Assembly (NCBI GenBank): GCA_017460025.1 | Contig: JAFUBV010000001.1 | Location: 1 to 39,443, forward strand | From: Methanobrevibacter sp. | GTDB lineage: Archaea > Methanobacteriota > Methanobacteria > Methanobacteriales > Methanobacteriaceae | Direction: 5' to 3' | DNA: 39,443 nucleotides | In this document: one piece after another, positions 31,231 to 39,234 of the stretch | How the letters are laid out: every line of letters starts with the position of its first letter | How positions within the stretch are numbered: position 1 is the first letter of the stretch | Notes under the pieces: generated by a model | Seen by the model: the letters and a program-made list of their open reading frames with translations, nothing else | Told to the model about the DNA's origin: nothing | The model's database searches: none | Translations under genes and position numbers: made by a program

Positions 31231-31250
31231 AAATAAAGGAGTAAAATACA

Positions 31251-31418
31251 ATGGAAAAATTTATATCAAAAACAAACTATGCTAACCTCCATTCTGATTC
31301 ACTAAGATGCACAATACCAAAAGAAATTGTTAAAGCATTGAACCTTGAAAAAGGAGATAGTATAAAATGGACACTTGATGAAACAGGAAAAGTAACTGTT
31401 GAAAAATTAGATTTATAA
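31251..31418 (+). CDS. AbrB/SpoVT-type transcription regulator (55 aa)
   Basis: I read this gene by eye: ATG 31251 with GGAG eight to nine bases upstream. The 55-aa protein contains the swapped-hairpin pattern SLRCTIPKEIVKALNLEKGDSIKWTL followed by GKVTVEKL, typical of AbrB/MazE-type DNA-binding domains. It is the only plus-strand gene in this region and faces the early operon across the TTACCTA repeats. Likely the master regulator of the virus, repressing itself and the early promoter. Confidence 0.8.
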   Translation: MEKFISKTNYANLHSDSLRCTIPKEIVKALNLEKGDSIKWTLDETGKVTVEKLDL

Positions 31419-31751
31419 AATTGATTTAATTTTTTTTCACTAGCTAAAAATGAATATAATTTGTTGATAGCTCTCGCTAAAACATTAATACTTCCCATTC
31501 GTTTAGGGACTATATAATATTTAGTAAATAAGTTTATATAGCATTTTAACCAATATTTATAATAGGTTACGAAAATCATACTATCTTTTCGGGTTAGTTA
31601 TTTTTTTATGTAACCGTGGTGTGGAGTGAGATGTTGCCGCATCTACGACCTCCACACTTTCACAAATTACACAATATTATTTTGTAAAAAGTTTCTTTTA
31701 AATAATTTACTATTCCTTTTTAATTTGATTATACCTCAGAAAAAAATGATA
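31419..31751. other. Non-coding spacer after the AbrB-like gene
   Basis: 333 bp without a supported gene. T-rich sequence just after the stop (ttaattttttttc) can end AbrB transcription. The second copy of the leader motif (31585-31657) lies here. A minus-strand reading frame across it is antisense to the AbrB gene and is not supported. Confidence 0.5.
31585..31657 (-). promoter_or_regulatory. Leader motif 2: second copy with two-part hairpin
   Basis: CTTTTCGGGTT (31585-31595) is followed by an 8-bp stem (31619-31626 with 31650-31657) that encloses a 5-bp stem (31629-31633 with 31640-31644) and a TTGCCG loop (31634-31639). The 11-mer and loop match the early-operon leader at 31015-31062 in the same orientation, placing one copy on each side of the AbrB-like gene. 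Confidence 0.45.
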
Positions 31752-32312
31752 TTATTTTTTCAACTTTTTTTCAATTATTTCAATTCTCTTATCGTACTTC
31801 TTCATACCAGGTCTTCTCTTATTCAATTCACCATATATTTGAATAGCTTTTTCAGGATTAGTTTTCTCCAAAGATTTAGCTTTTTCTTCTAATTCTTTAG
31901 TTCCCTGCCTGAATAAGAATTCTTTACATCGTTTAAGTTTCTGTTCGGTGAATTGTGGAGCTAATTTTCTACCAGTTTCTAATTCAATTTGATGTAATTC
32001 ATCAGAATATAATTGGAAGTATAACTTGTTGGCTTGATCATATAATGTAACTGCTTTTTTGAAATTATTGTGGTCTTCATTATATTTTGCTTCACCAATT
32101 AATTTTAATAGTTTTCTTTCATTAATTGATGGTGGGGTGTCTAGCCAGAACCATTGGTTATATTCTAGTAATCCTATTGTTTCGTAATCTGTAGGATTTT
32201 CTTTTAGATATTGTTTCCATTGGTTATCTAATTTCCTTTTTTGGTTTTTAGAAAGTTTTCCTTCCATATATTGTTCTTCTAATTGTTTTAGTTCTAGTAG
32301 ATTTTGCGTCAT
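31752..32312 (-). CDS. Helical repeat-like protein of unknown function
   Basis: 186 aa. A SHOCT-like N-terminal helix (LKQLEEQYMEGKLSKNQKRKL) is followed by TPR-like helices (ALYDQANKLYFQLYSDEL style; TNPEKAIQIYGELNKRRPGMKKYDKRIE near the C-terminus). A TATA-like sequence on the minus strand at 32378-32369 could drive it. It stands alone, outside the early operon. It may be a lysogenically expressed protein. Confidence 0.65.
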   Translation of the reverse strand: MTQNLLELKQLEEQYMEGKLSKNQKRKLDNQWKQYLKENPTDYETIGLLEYNQWFWLDTPPSINERKLLKLIGEAKYNEDHNNFKKAVTLYDQANKLYFQLYSDELHQIELETGRKLAPQFTEQKLKRCKEFLFRQGTKELEEKAKSLEKTNPEKAIQIYGELNKRRPGMKKYDKRIEIIEKKLKK

Positions 32313-32567
32313 CTTTTTTCACAACCTTTTTGAGGATTGTGTTGCACTTATTATTTTTGAAGTTTGAGTTATATATAATATTGGATAGAGAGCATTTGAA
32401 CAGTAATACCCCCACCAATAGAAACAATATAATATTAATTATTTTCAACAAATACCCATATATATTCTTTAATTTTTATAATATATCTATTATTTTTAAA
32501 CTAAATATGAAAAAAAGCAACTAATCAATGAAAAAAAGAAAAAAAAGAAAAAAAATATTTTATTCTT

Positions 32568-32969
32568 TTAATAATTTAACTTAATACCACAATGCGGACA
32601 ATTAGCCCTTTGACCTTTAAAAGTCTTACCGCAACCACCACAAGTATAAGTCTTATTTGGATTAGGGAAAGAAGGACCAACACGCACAGCATTACCCTGA
32701 GACCTACCTTTAGCCCAACGATAAAACAAGAAAGTAACAATCAATGTGAGAATAAAACCAAATAATGGTCCAAGAATCAATGTACAAACGAATAATGCTA
32801 TGAAGAATACTATTATTGTTGCTAAGTATCTTCCTACACTACTGGTGTTGTCTCCTCCTCTTCCTACTCTTGCTACTCTCATTTGATTTCCGCAGACTGG
32901 GCATTTGTATACACCTTATTCTTCTTCGCTTGTGAATCCGCAAGCGTCACATATATAATCATAAAGCAT
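32568..32969 (-). pseudogene. Membrane zinc-ribbon protein split by an in-frame TAA
   Basis: From ATG 32969 (ribosome site GGTGA eight bases upstream) the frame reads MLYDYICDACGFTSEEE, then TAA at 32918-32916, then continues in frame with GVYKCPVCGNQ into the 104-aa protein starting at ATG 32882. Together they make one gene: an N-terminal zinc ribbon (CDAC, CPVC), two membrane segments (about 55-100 of the full frame) and a C-terminal ribbon (CGGC, CPHC). The stop falls between the two CxxC pairs. The downstream ATG lacks a clear ribosome site, so the gene is either broken or read through. Confidence 0.7.
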
Positions 32970-32998
32970 ATTATTTTTCACCTTTATTCTATTTTTTT

Positions 32999-33466
32999 TT
33001 AGTTTATGAATTTGAATGTATCAACCATCATACAAGTTAAATTGTAATCAGGACTGCTAATCATAACATATTGGCTTTTATCATTATCTTTTAATATTGA
33101 GAAATATCTTACTTCACCTTTATAATCACCAATATTAGCTGTGTTTTTATAGATTGTATGTCCTGCAGCAGAATCATTAACTCTGTCTGCTTCATCGATT
33201 GTTATTTCAACAATACTGCTGCTTGATATTGTACTTACTTGTGTGATTGTGTCATTTGCTAGGTAGTCTGTTTGGTATGTTTTTTCTGCGTCGAATGTGA
33301 AGTTGGTTACGTTTGTTGTGTTGAAGGTTCCTAGGCCTTCTATTGTGTTAGTGTAGATTGTGGGTTCATTTGTGTTGTTGTTGGTTAGGAATAGTCCTCC
33401 TGCTAGTATTGCTAGTATTATTAGGATGATTGCTAGTATGATGATTATTATATTTTTTTTATCCAT
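32999..33466 (-). CDS. Membrane-anchored surface protein
   Basis: 155 aa from ATG 33466, preceded by AGGTGA; a GTG at 33478 lies inside that site. A strong hydrophobic segment at residues 5-27 is followed by an Asn/Thr-rich, beta-rich outer domain with many N-x-T sequons, common in Methanobrevibacter surface proteins. Probably exposed outside the cell. It may be a moron gene altering the lysogen's surface, or a host gene carried along. Confidence 0.65.
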   Translation of the reverse strand: MDKKNIIIIILAIILIILAILAGGLFLTNNNTNEPTIYTNTIEGLGTFNTTNVTNFTFDAEKTYQTDYLANDTITQVSTISSSSIVEITIDEADRVNDSAAGHTIYKNTANIGDYKGEVRYFSILKDNDKSQYVMISSPDYNLTCMMVDTFKFIN

Positions 33467-33540
33467 TATTTTTTTCACCTCTTTTTTTTATTTTTATGAT
33501 TATATATTTTGTGTTTAAAGAGTTAATAATATTATCGTAA

Positions 33541-33550
33541 ACTATTTAAA
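33541..33550 (+). promoter_or_regulatory. TATA-like promoter of the integration/methylase module
   Basis: TATTTAAAAG near 33546 lies in the divergent spacer, 20 bases before the first ATG of the methyltransferase frame. Transcription would begin near 33570, making the ATG at 33603 with its own ribosome site the natural start. Confidence 0.4.
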
Positions 33551-33602
33551 AGCAACTTCTTACATAATGAAACCAAACAAATCAAATAGGAGTTTAAAAA
33601 AT

Positions 33603-34352
33603 ATGTCAGAATTCGAAAAACTATTCAACGAATTATCCAGAACCAATGACCGAAGCATAATATGGAACAACTGGTTAGACTACTGCATCAACATCAACCT
33701 AATGCAAACAACTAGCAAATATGCTCCACGAGACTTCTACAATAACGAAGAAACATACTTTTTAATGTTTGTGGAATGGATAAATGAATTAAACAATAAA
33801 TTGCAAAATGAATCTTATTATGATTTAATAGGAACATTATATGAAGAGAATGTGCAGAGTAAAGGTAAAGCTAAAGATTTCCAACAATATTTTACTCCAG
33901 CATCAGTCACAGAACTATTATCCGATTTAATAATTGATGAACAAAAAGAATATGATAAACCGTTCATGAGTGATCCTTGTTGTGGTAGTGGCCGTTTCAT
34001 GTTGGCAGCACATACACGAAGTCAGGGAAAACTTATCTGCATCGGTCAGGACTTAGATGAAACAGCATGTAAAATGGCTGTATTGAATCTTTATAGTCAT
34101 GGTGTGCGTGGTAGTGTTTTACATATGAATACTCTTGAAGGGACTTTTTATAAAGGATGGCGTGTTAATCGCTATTTACTTCATGGCATACCAGTACCAC
34201 ACATAGAAGAAATACATAATGTCAGTGAAGCTCACGATTTTTTAGGAGTTAAATATAATGGAAATGAGGATAATGTTCTGGTTGTTGATTCTCCCACTGT
34301 TGATAATAAATCTAAGGTAACCACATCCACTAAACAATCCACATTAATATAG
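33603..34352 (+). CDS. HsdM-like N6-DNA methyltransferase family protein lacking NPPY
   Basis: 249 aa from ATG 33603, which has AGGAG 10 bases upstream; ATG 33567 is possible if the mRNA is leaderless. FQQYFTPASVTELLSDL and the SAM-binding SDPCCGSGRFML, then GQDLDETACKMAVLNLYSHG, are typical of type I (HsdM-like) N6-adenine methylases. I cannot find the catalytic NPP[YFW] motif where it should follow; the protein continues with NTLEGTFYKGWRVNRYLL. It may bind SAM without methylating, or use a variant site. Confidence 0.75.
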   Translation: MSEFEKLFNELSRTNDRSIIWNNWLDYCININLMQTTSKYAPRDFYNNEETYFLMFVEWINELNNKLQNESYYDLIGTLYEENVQSKGKAKDFQQYFTPASVTELLSDLIIDEQKEYDKPFMSDPCCGSGRFMLAAHTRSQGKLICIGQDLDETACKMAVLNLYSHGVRGSVLHMNTLEGTFYKGWRVNRYLLHGIPVPHIEEIHNVSEAHDFLGVKYNGNEDNVLVVDSPTVDNKSKVTTSTKQSTLI

Positions 34353-34371
34353 AAAGGAGGTGTTTTTTGAT

Positions 34372-35463
34372 ATGAATCCTTTAGTTCAACATAACACTGG
34401 TGTGATTAATGAATTGCAGATGAAAGCAAAAATGAATTTAATCAACGATGTGCTGGAAAAATCTAGTGTCTACCTTAAAGGTACACAGTTAATGGAATTA
34501 AATAAAATATTGAATGAAATATTAGATGGTTATGAAATATTTGTTGATAATAAAATGGAATATAATACGAATTATATTGAAGATAATCAGATGATACTTG
34601 AACATTTTGTTAACACTAAAAAAGTTGAAGGAGCATCTCCCAGGACAATAGTATACTATGAAACAACAATCCGGAAATTAATAGAATGGATTGATTGTCC
34701 ATTAGCTGATGTTGAAGCTAATCTTATACGCGAATACTTACAGTATCATCAGAATAGGGGTAAATGTAGTAATACTACGTTAGATAATGTTCGTCGTGTT
34801 TTCAGTACTTTTTTTACTTTTTGTAATGATGAGGGTTTTATTCAGCGTAATCCTATGCGTAAAGTTAAGAAGATTAAATCTACTAAGAAAGTGAAGAAAG
34901 CTTTCACTGATTTTGAAATTGAGGAAATGCGTGAATATTTGAATAAGTTGCCTGAAAGAACAAAATTACAGAAATATTTGAAATTAAGGGATAATGCAAT
35001 ATTTGAATTATTATTGTCTAGTGGTGTTAGGATTAAGGAATGTGTGGCTTTAAATAGGGAAGATATTGATTTGGATAATCGTAGTTTCCTTGTTCTCGGT
35101 AAAGGTGATAAGGAAAGACTTTGTTACTTCAGTGTCAAAGCAGCCCATAAATTGAAGAAACTTTTGGATTTTAATCCACCGAAACAGTTCAGAAGAAGTA
35201 ATGCTTTATTCCAAGGTAAAGGTGGTGTTAGATGGGGTGTTAATGGTGTGGAAAGACGTATTCGTGAAATGGGTCAAGATTTAGGTATTCATGCACATCC
35301 TCATAAATTCAGGAGAACTTTCGCAACTAACCTCATAAGGAAAGAAGTTCCTATTGAGCAGGTACGTGAAATGATGGGTCATAGTAACTTGGATACTACT
35401 TTGATTTATACTGAGATTGATCAAGAGCAAGTTAAGATGAATCATAATAAATACTCAAATTAA
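34372..35463 (+). CDS. int: Tyrosine recombinase / integrase (complete)
   Basis: 363 aa from ATG 34372, which has GGAGGTG nine bases upstream. The core-binding domain covers about 65-165 (TIVYYETTIRKLIEWI). The catalytic set is complete: R220 in SSGVRIKE, K247 in GDKERL, H311-x2-R314 in HPHKFRRTFATN, H337 in MGHSNLDTT, and Y346. It resembles XerC/D-type enzymes. It should catalyse integration of the virus; the attachment site is not identifiable here. It is followed 13 bp later by a related gene. Confidence 0.9.
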   Translation: MNPLVQHNTGVINELQMKAKMNLINDVLEKSSVYLKGTQLMELNKILNEILDGYEIFVDNKMEYNTNYIEDNQMILEHFVNTKKVEGASPRTIVYYETTIRKLIEWIDCPLADVEANLIREYLQYHQNRGKCSNTTLDNVRRVFSTFFTFCNDEGFIQRNPMRKVKKIKSTKKVKKAFTDFEIEEMREYLNKLPERTKLQKYLKLRDNAIFELLLSSGVRIKECVALNREDIDLDNRSFLVLGKGDKERLCYFSVKAAHKLKKLLDFNPPKQFRRSNALFQGKGGVRWGVNGVERRIREMGQDLGIHAHPHKFRRTFATNLIRKEVPIEQVREMMGHSNLDTTLIYTEIDQEQVKMNHNKYSN

Positions 35464-35476
35464 GAGGTTTCATTTT

Positions 35477-36394
35477 ATGGATAATTTGAAAGTAATTACT
35501 AGTGAATACAAAAGACAATTCATTGATGATATTGTTACTGGTATGGAAGGATATTTAGATAATAATCAATTATTAGAATTAAATAAGAGTTTGAATAAAC
35601 ATTCAGCTAATTTAACTATTTCTGAAAATCCTGATAATATTGATTTGAATTATGAGCATACTAATAAGTTATTAATTAAAGATTTCATTAAATCTAAAAA
35701 AATTAAAGGATTATCCAGTAACAGTTTAAAATATTATGAAGGAATATTATCTAAATTATATGATTGGGCCATTAAATCTTTCATTGAATGTAATAGTGAT
35801 GATTTAAAAGAATTTTTGGAATTTTATAAAACTATGAATAGTTGTAGTGCAACTACTTTGAATAATACTCGCCGTATTTTATCTAGTTTTTTCAGATGGT
35901 TGGAAATTGAAGAAAAAATTTTCATGAATCCTATGAAACAAATTCCTTCAATTAAAACACCTAAAAAAGTTCGTAAAGCATTTACTGATGAAGAAGTTGA
36001 AATATTACGTAAACAAATACATAAAAGAAGTAATAATGTTCGTAATGGTGCAATATTCGAATTATTTTTAAGTAGTGGTCGACGTTTTGATAAAGGATAT
36101 AATCATCATTTACTTTTTAAAACTAATCTGGATGCATTCAATGAAGGTTTTCAAGAATTAAATAGGATTATGTGTGCAGGACAAGTTGCTGATATGAATC
36201 GTATACGATCACATATGATGAGAAAATTTCATGCAAGCAGATTATATAATGATGGTTTAAGTATTGATAAAATTGATGCATTACAAGGCCGAGCTAAGGA
36301 TAACACACATAACGCATATTTTAAAGAATCTCCTGAGAAATTAAAAGAAGTATATTTGAATCATATGGATAGTATAATGTTGGTGATGAAATGA
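35477..36394 (+). CDS. Chimeric second tyrosine recombinase
   Basis: 305 aa. Its first 200 residues follow the integrase just upstream closely (SKKIKGLSSNSLKYYEGILSKL, SSFFRWLE...NPMKQI, KKVRKAFTDEE, FELFLSSG). After LFLSSGRRF it changes to an SSV-like archaeal integrase C-terminus: RIRSHMMRKFHAS, QGRAKDNTHNAYF. The catalytic Lys region is missing, H is R in QGRAK, and R and Y are kept. It looks like a duplication whose catalytic domain was partly deleted or swapped. It may be a regulator or an accessory factor. Confidence 0.75.
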   Translation: MDNLKVITSEYKRQFIDDIVTGMEGYLDNNQLLELNKSLNKHSANLTISENPDNIDLNYEHTNKLLIKDFIKSKKIKGLSSNSLKYYEGILSKLYDWAIKSFIECNSDDLKEFLEFYKTMNSCSATTLNNTRRILSSFFRWLEIEEKIFMNPMKQIPSIKTPKKVRKAFTDEEVEILRKQIHKRSNNVRNGAIFELFLSSGRRFDKGYNHHLLFKTNLDAFNEGFQELNRIMCAGQVADMNRIRSHMMRKFHASRLYNDGLSIDKIDALQGRAKDNTHNAYFKESPEKLKEVYLNHMDSIMLVMK

Positions 36395-36603
36395 AAAAAA
36401 ATAATTATAAACCTGCTACTGAGGATGAAGAATTAATTATTGTTTTAGGTATGAGATTATATGATATTATAAACCAGTTAGGTAGTCAAATGATGAAAAA
36501 AAGAGGTAGTGATTGTGAGTATATACAATTCAAAGTTTTAAATGGTTTTGATAATTCAGACAATCTAATTACTGTATCTTTACAAAAAATTATGGAGGAA
36601 TAA
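36391..36603 (+). CDS. Hypothetical small protein
   Basis: 70 aa, coupled by a 4-bp overlap to the second recombinase. A helical region (DEELIIVLGMRLYDIINQLG) is followed by strands. Unknown; possibly an accessory to recombination. Confidence 0.6.
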   Translation: MKKNNYKPATEDEELIIVLGMRLYDIINQLGSQMMKKRGSDCEYIQFKVLNGFDNSDNLITVSLQKIMEE

Positions 36604-36608
36604 AAATT

Positions 36609-36845
36609 ATGATTAAAATCATAACACAATCAACTAAAGAACGAAATGAAGAATTTGAAGAAAAATATGAAAAATACAAAAAATTATTCTACAATACTAA
36701 TCTATCAATACCTGAGATTCGTAAGGAATTACAGTTAAGTGAAAGTAATCGGATTGTAAAAGATATTAATCGTCGATGGAAACAGTGTGAGATGGTTTCG
36801 TCTCATAAGAGGGCTAGGTTAATTGGTCGTGGTGAATGGATTTAA
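36609..36845 (+). CDS. Small HTH protein, paralogue of 22227-22508
   Basis: 78 aa. The start IKIITQSTKERNEEFEE matches the start of the minus-strand protein at 22227-22508. Then TNLSIPEIRKELQLSESNRIVKDINRRW forms a likely helix-turn-helix. Basic C-terminus. Probably a DNA-binding regulator of this module. Ribosome site GGAGGAAT. Confidence 0.65.
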   Translation: MIKIITQSTKERNEEFEEKYEKYKKLFYNTNLSIPEIRKELQLSESNRIVKDINRRWKQCEMVSSHKRARLIGRGEWI

Positions 36846-36895
36846 CTAAGATAAAATTCATTTTTTTTAGAAAATTAGGTGGTGAAAATTTCATT

Positions 36896-37705
36896 ATGTT
36901 TAAACTGATTCATGGTGACTGTACAAAAGAACTTGAAAAACTAATCAAAAACAACATAAAAGTAGACTTAACAATAACAAGCCCACCATACGACAACCTA
37001 CGCAACTATAACAACAACCTAAAATGGGATTTCCCAACTTTCAAAAAAATAGCTGACCAATTATATGAAATCACAATAAATGGTGGTGTAGTTGTTTGGA
37101 TAGTGAATGATGCAGTAATCAACGGCAGCGAAACAGGAACAAGTTTCAAACAAGCATTATACTTCAAAGAAATAGGTTTTAATTTACATGATACAATGAT
37201 TTATGCTAAAAACAATCCAGTTCCTAATGCTAAAACAAGATATCAACAAGGATTTGAATATATGTTTGTTTTCAGTAAAGGAAAACCAAAAACAACTAAT
37301 ATTCTATATGAACCTAGACATAATAAATATGATGATAAAAGAACTTTTAGACAAGATAAACAGTTTAATAGGACTTTTAAAGGTGAGCATTTACGAAGGA
37401 ATTATAAATATAAAGAAAATGTTCCTAAACGCAATATCTGGTATTATAGTTTAGGTTTGAATGGTACTACAAGGTATAAAGATGCTTTTAATCATCCTGC
37501 AATATTTCCTGAAAAATTAGCTAAGGACCATATTTTGTCCTGGAGTAATCCTGGAGATTTGGTTTTAGATCCGTTCATGGGTTCAGGTACTGTTGGGGTG
37601 ATGTGTTTGGAGAATAATAGAGAATTCATAGGTGTTGAAATTGTTGAGGAATATTATAATATTGCTTTAAAAAGGTGTAAAGAGTACCAGAGTAAGTTAA
37701 TCTAG
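36896..37705 (+). CDS. DNA methyltransferase (beta-class, TSPPY)
   Basis: 269 aa from ATG 36896, since the family usually starts just before LIHGDCTKEL, and GGTGGTGA lies 10 bases upstream. An in-frame ATG at 36836 would add 20 unconserved residues. Motif IV TSPPYDNL comes first (around residue 30) and motif I DPFMGSGTVGVM near the end (around 225), the beta-class order, indicating an N6-adenine or N4-cytosine methylase. No restriction partner is seen, so it is an orphan that may protect viral DNA. Confidence 0.88.
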   Translation: MFKLIHGDCTKELEKLIKNNIKVDLTITSPPYDNLRNYNNNLKWDFPTFKKIADQLYEITINGGVVVWIVNDAVINGSETGTSFKQALYFKEIGFNLHDTMIYAKNNPVPNAKTRYQQGFEYMFVFSKGKPKTTNILYEPRHNKYDDKRTFRQDKQFNRTFKGEHLRRNYKYKENVPKRNIWYYSLGLNGTTRYKDAFNHPAIFPEKLAKDHILSWSNPGDLVLDPFMGSGTVGVMCLENNREFIGVEIVEEYYNIALKRCKEYQSKLI

Positions 37706-37730
37706 AAAATAATATTGGAGAATATAAAAA

Positions 37731-38213
37731 ATGAAATGGATTACTAAGAATCATAATACATTGAGACCAGCAATAATAGATTATTATGAAACACATAAAA
37801 CCGACCCTTTAAATGATATTTGGAATGCTCTTGCACAAATCATTAAAGATGATAGAATTATTAATCGAAAATATCATTATAATCGTAAAAAAGGAGAGTT
37901 TGAACAGATTGATAAGACTCTTGAAAAAATAAGGTATTCCCAGTATAATATTCGTAAAAATTGTATTTTACTTGAGTTAAGTATAAATGATTATTTCGGA
38001 TTGGATTATAATAATTTTTTCAAGCGTGTCCGTGTTGAATATGTTGAAAGATATGGTAATCTTCATGTTAAGCAACCATTGTGGGGTAAGATTGATAAGA
38101 CTGATGCTTTGTTCAGAGTATTAAAAGATATGATATATGAGTGTCAGTGGGATAATGATAGTGGTTTTAGCTGTTTGGCGTATGCTACTAATTTGTTAGA
38201 TTTATCATTATGA
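37731..38213 (+). CDS. Hypothetical protein
   Basis: 160 aa, soluble, rich in Tyr, Asn and charged residues; a basic middle (NRKKGEFEQIDKTLEKIR). Ribosome site GGAG precedes ATG 37731. No family recognised. Confidence 0.6.
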   Translation: MKWITKNHNTLRPAIIDYYETHKTDPLNDIWNALAQIIKDDRIINRKYHYNRKKGEFEQIDKTLEKIRYSQYNIRKNCILLELSINDYFGLDYNNFFKRVRVEYVERYGNLHVKQPLWGKIDKTDALFRVLKDMIYECQWDNDSGFSCLAYATNLLDLSL

Positions 38214-38254
38214 ATTGGTAATGTTATAAAACAATAAATTTAAATGGAGGTTAT

Positions 38255-38848
38255 ATGATGAAAGGCGATGATAATAGTAAATATACAACAACTAGTTTAA
38301 TAAAAGAACTAGAAAAATTCCCTAAAGATTTACCTATTGAAACAGATTTAGCTTTTGCATATGATGATGATTTTTATTCTGAAGGAGAATATGATTCTGA
38401 AGAGGATCTGTATGATGCATTTAAGGCTCATGCAATAAGACTAGCTATATTTGAGGGTTCATGGGAGGAAGATAATATTAGTGATTTGAATAATATCCTA
38501 CCTGAATTTATTCCTGGTTGGGATGTTGATGATCATTGTGGGTCTAATGCTATTTTGAAAAAAGATATTATAAGTTGTCTTTTTAATTTATACAGTTACG
38601 ATGATATATTATCTGGTGGAACAAGGGAATTTGTTGAATTATTGGGTTTGGCTGAAGAGATTAGTGAGATTGATTGTAAAGTTAAAGCTCAGGAAAAATA
38701 TGCTAAAGATAATAATTTGCCATTATTCGCTCCAAGGGATGGTTTATGTATTTGTGGTAAACAGATTTATAATGAAATTTCCTTAGAAAAAGCAGGTAGT
38801 GAGTTGATTACTTATTGTCCTTATTGCAGTTTTGCATATGATGATTAG
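38255..38848 (+). CDS. Zinc-ribbon protein with N-terminal small-protein motif
   Basis: 197 aa. The start (TTSLIKELEKFPKDLPIETDL) shares the motif of the small proteins at 15000-15188 and 20321-20503. The middle is acidic. The C-terminus has a zinc ribbon, CICGKQ and CPYCSF. Ribosome site GGAGG. It appears to fuse a viral small domain with a metal-binding end. Function unknown. Confidence 0.65.
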   Translation: MMKGDDNSKYTTTSLIKELEKFPKDLPIETDLAFAYDDDFYSEGEYDSEEDLYDAFKAHAIRLAIFEGSWEEDNISDLNNILPEFIPGWDVDDHCGSNAILKKDIISCLFNLYSYDDILSGGTREFVELLGLAEEISEIDCKVKAQEKYAKDNNLPLFAPRDGLCICGKQIYNEISLEKAGSELITYCPYCSFAYDD

Positions 38849-38859
38849 GCGGTTTTTTT

Positions 38860-39234
38860 ATGAGAAAAAGAGATAATCCTAAATATATTAGTTCAGCGAA
38901 ATTTATTAACTATTGTAACGAAAAAAACATTGCAATATCAAGAATAGATCATAGTAAAAAGAAAGTGATTAATTTAAGTGCAGAGGAGTTAATTGAAGAG
39001 TATGATTGTTTTTTAACTATGAATGATTGTCTAGATAGTTTGCGTCATAGAATATGTAATGTTCTAACATCACACGTCCCTTTTGATAAGGACACTGGAG
39101 AATTGTATCCTGATACGAGATTTGTTTCTCCAGAACGTTTAGCGGATGAACTTATAAAATTATTGGATGATGAGAATGTTTCTCGTATTTTAGAATTATA
39201 TTATAAGTCAAGATGTGGTGATGGTGAATTATGA
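38860..39234 (+). CDS. Hypothetical protein
   Basis: 124 aa, mixed, mainly helical, with scattered Cys (NYCNEK, DYDCFLTMNDC, HRICNV). Follows the zinc-ribbon gene by 11 bp. Its TGA overlaps the next start. Unknown. Confidence 0.6.
   Translation: MRKRDNPKYISSAKFINYCNEKNIAISRIDHSKKKVINLSAEELIEEYDCFLTMNDCLDSLRHRICNVLTSHVPFDKDTGELYPDTRFVSPERLADELIKLLDDENVSRILELYYKSRCGDGEL

Noticed and set aside
31277-31579. 100-codon minus-strand frame across the AbrB-like gene
   Set aside because: Its second half is exactly antisense to the well-supported AbrB-type gene, and its start has no Shine-Dalgarno.
32248-32451. 67-codon minus-strand frame with hydrophobic start
   Set aside because: It overlaps the 5' end of the 186-aa gene in another frame and has no ribosome site; the hydrophobic start is easily explained by AT-rich sequence.
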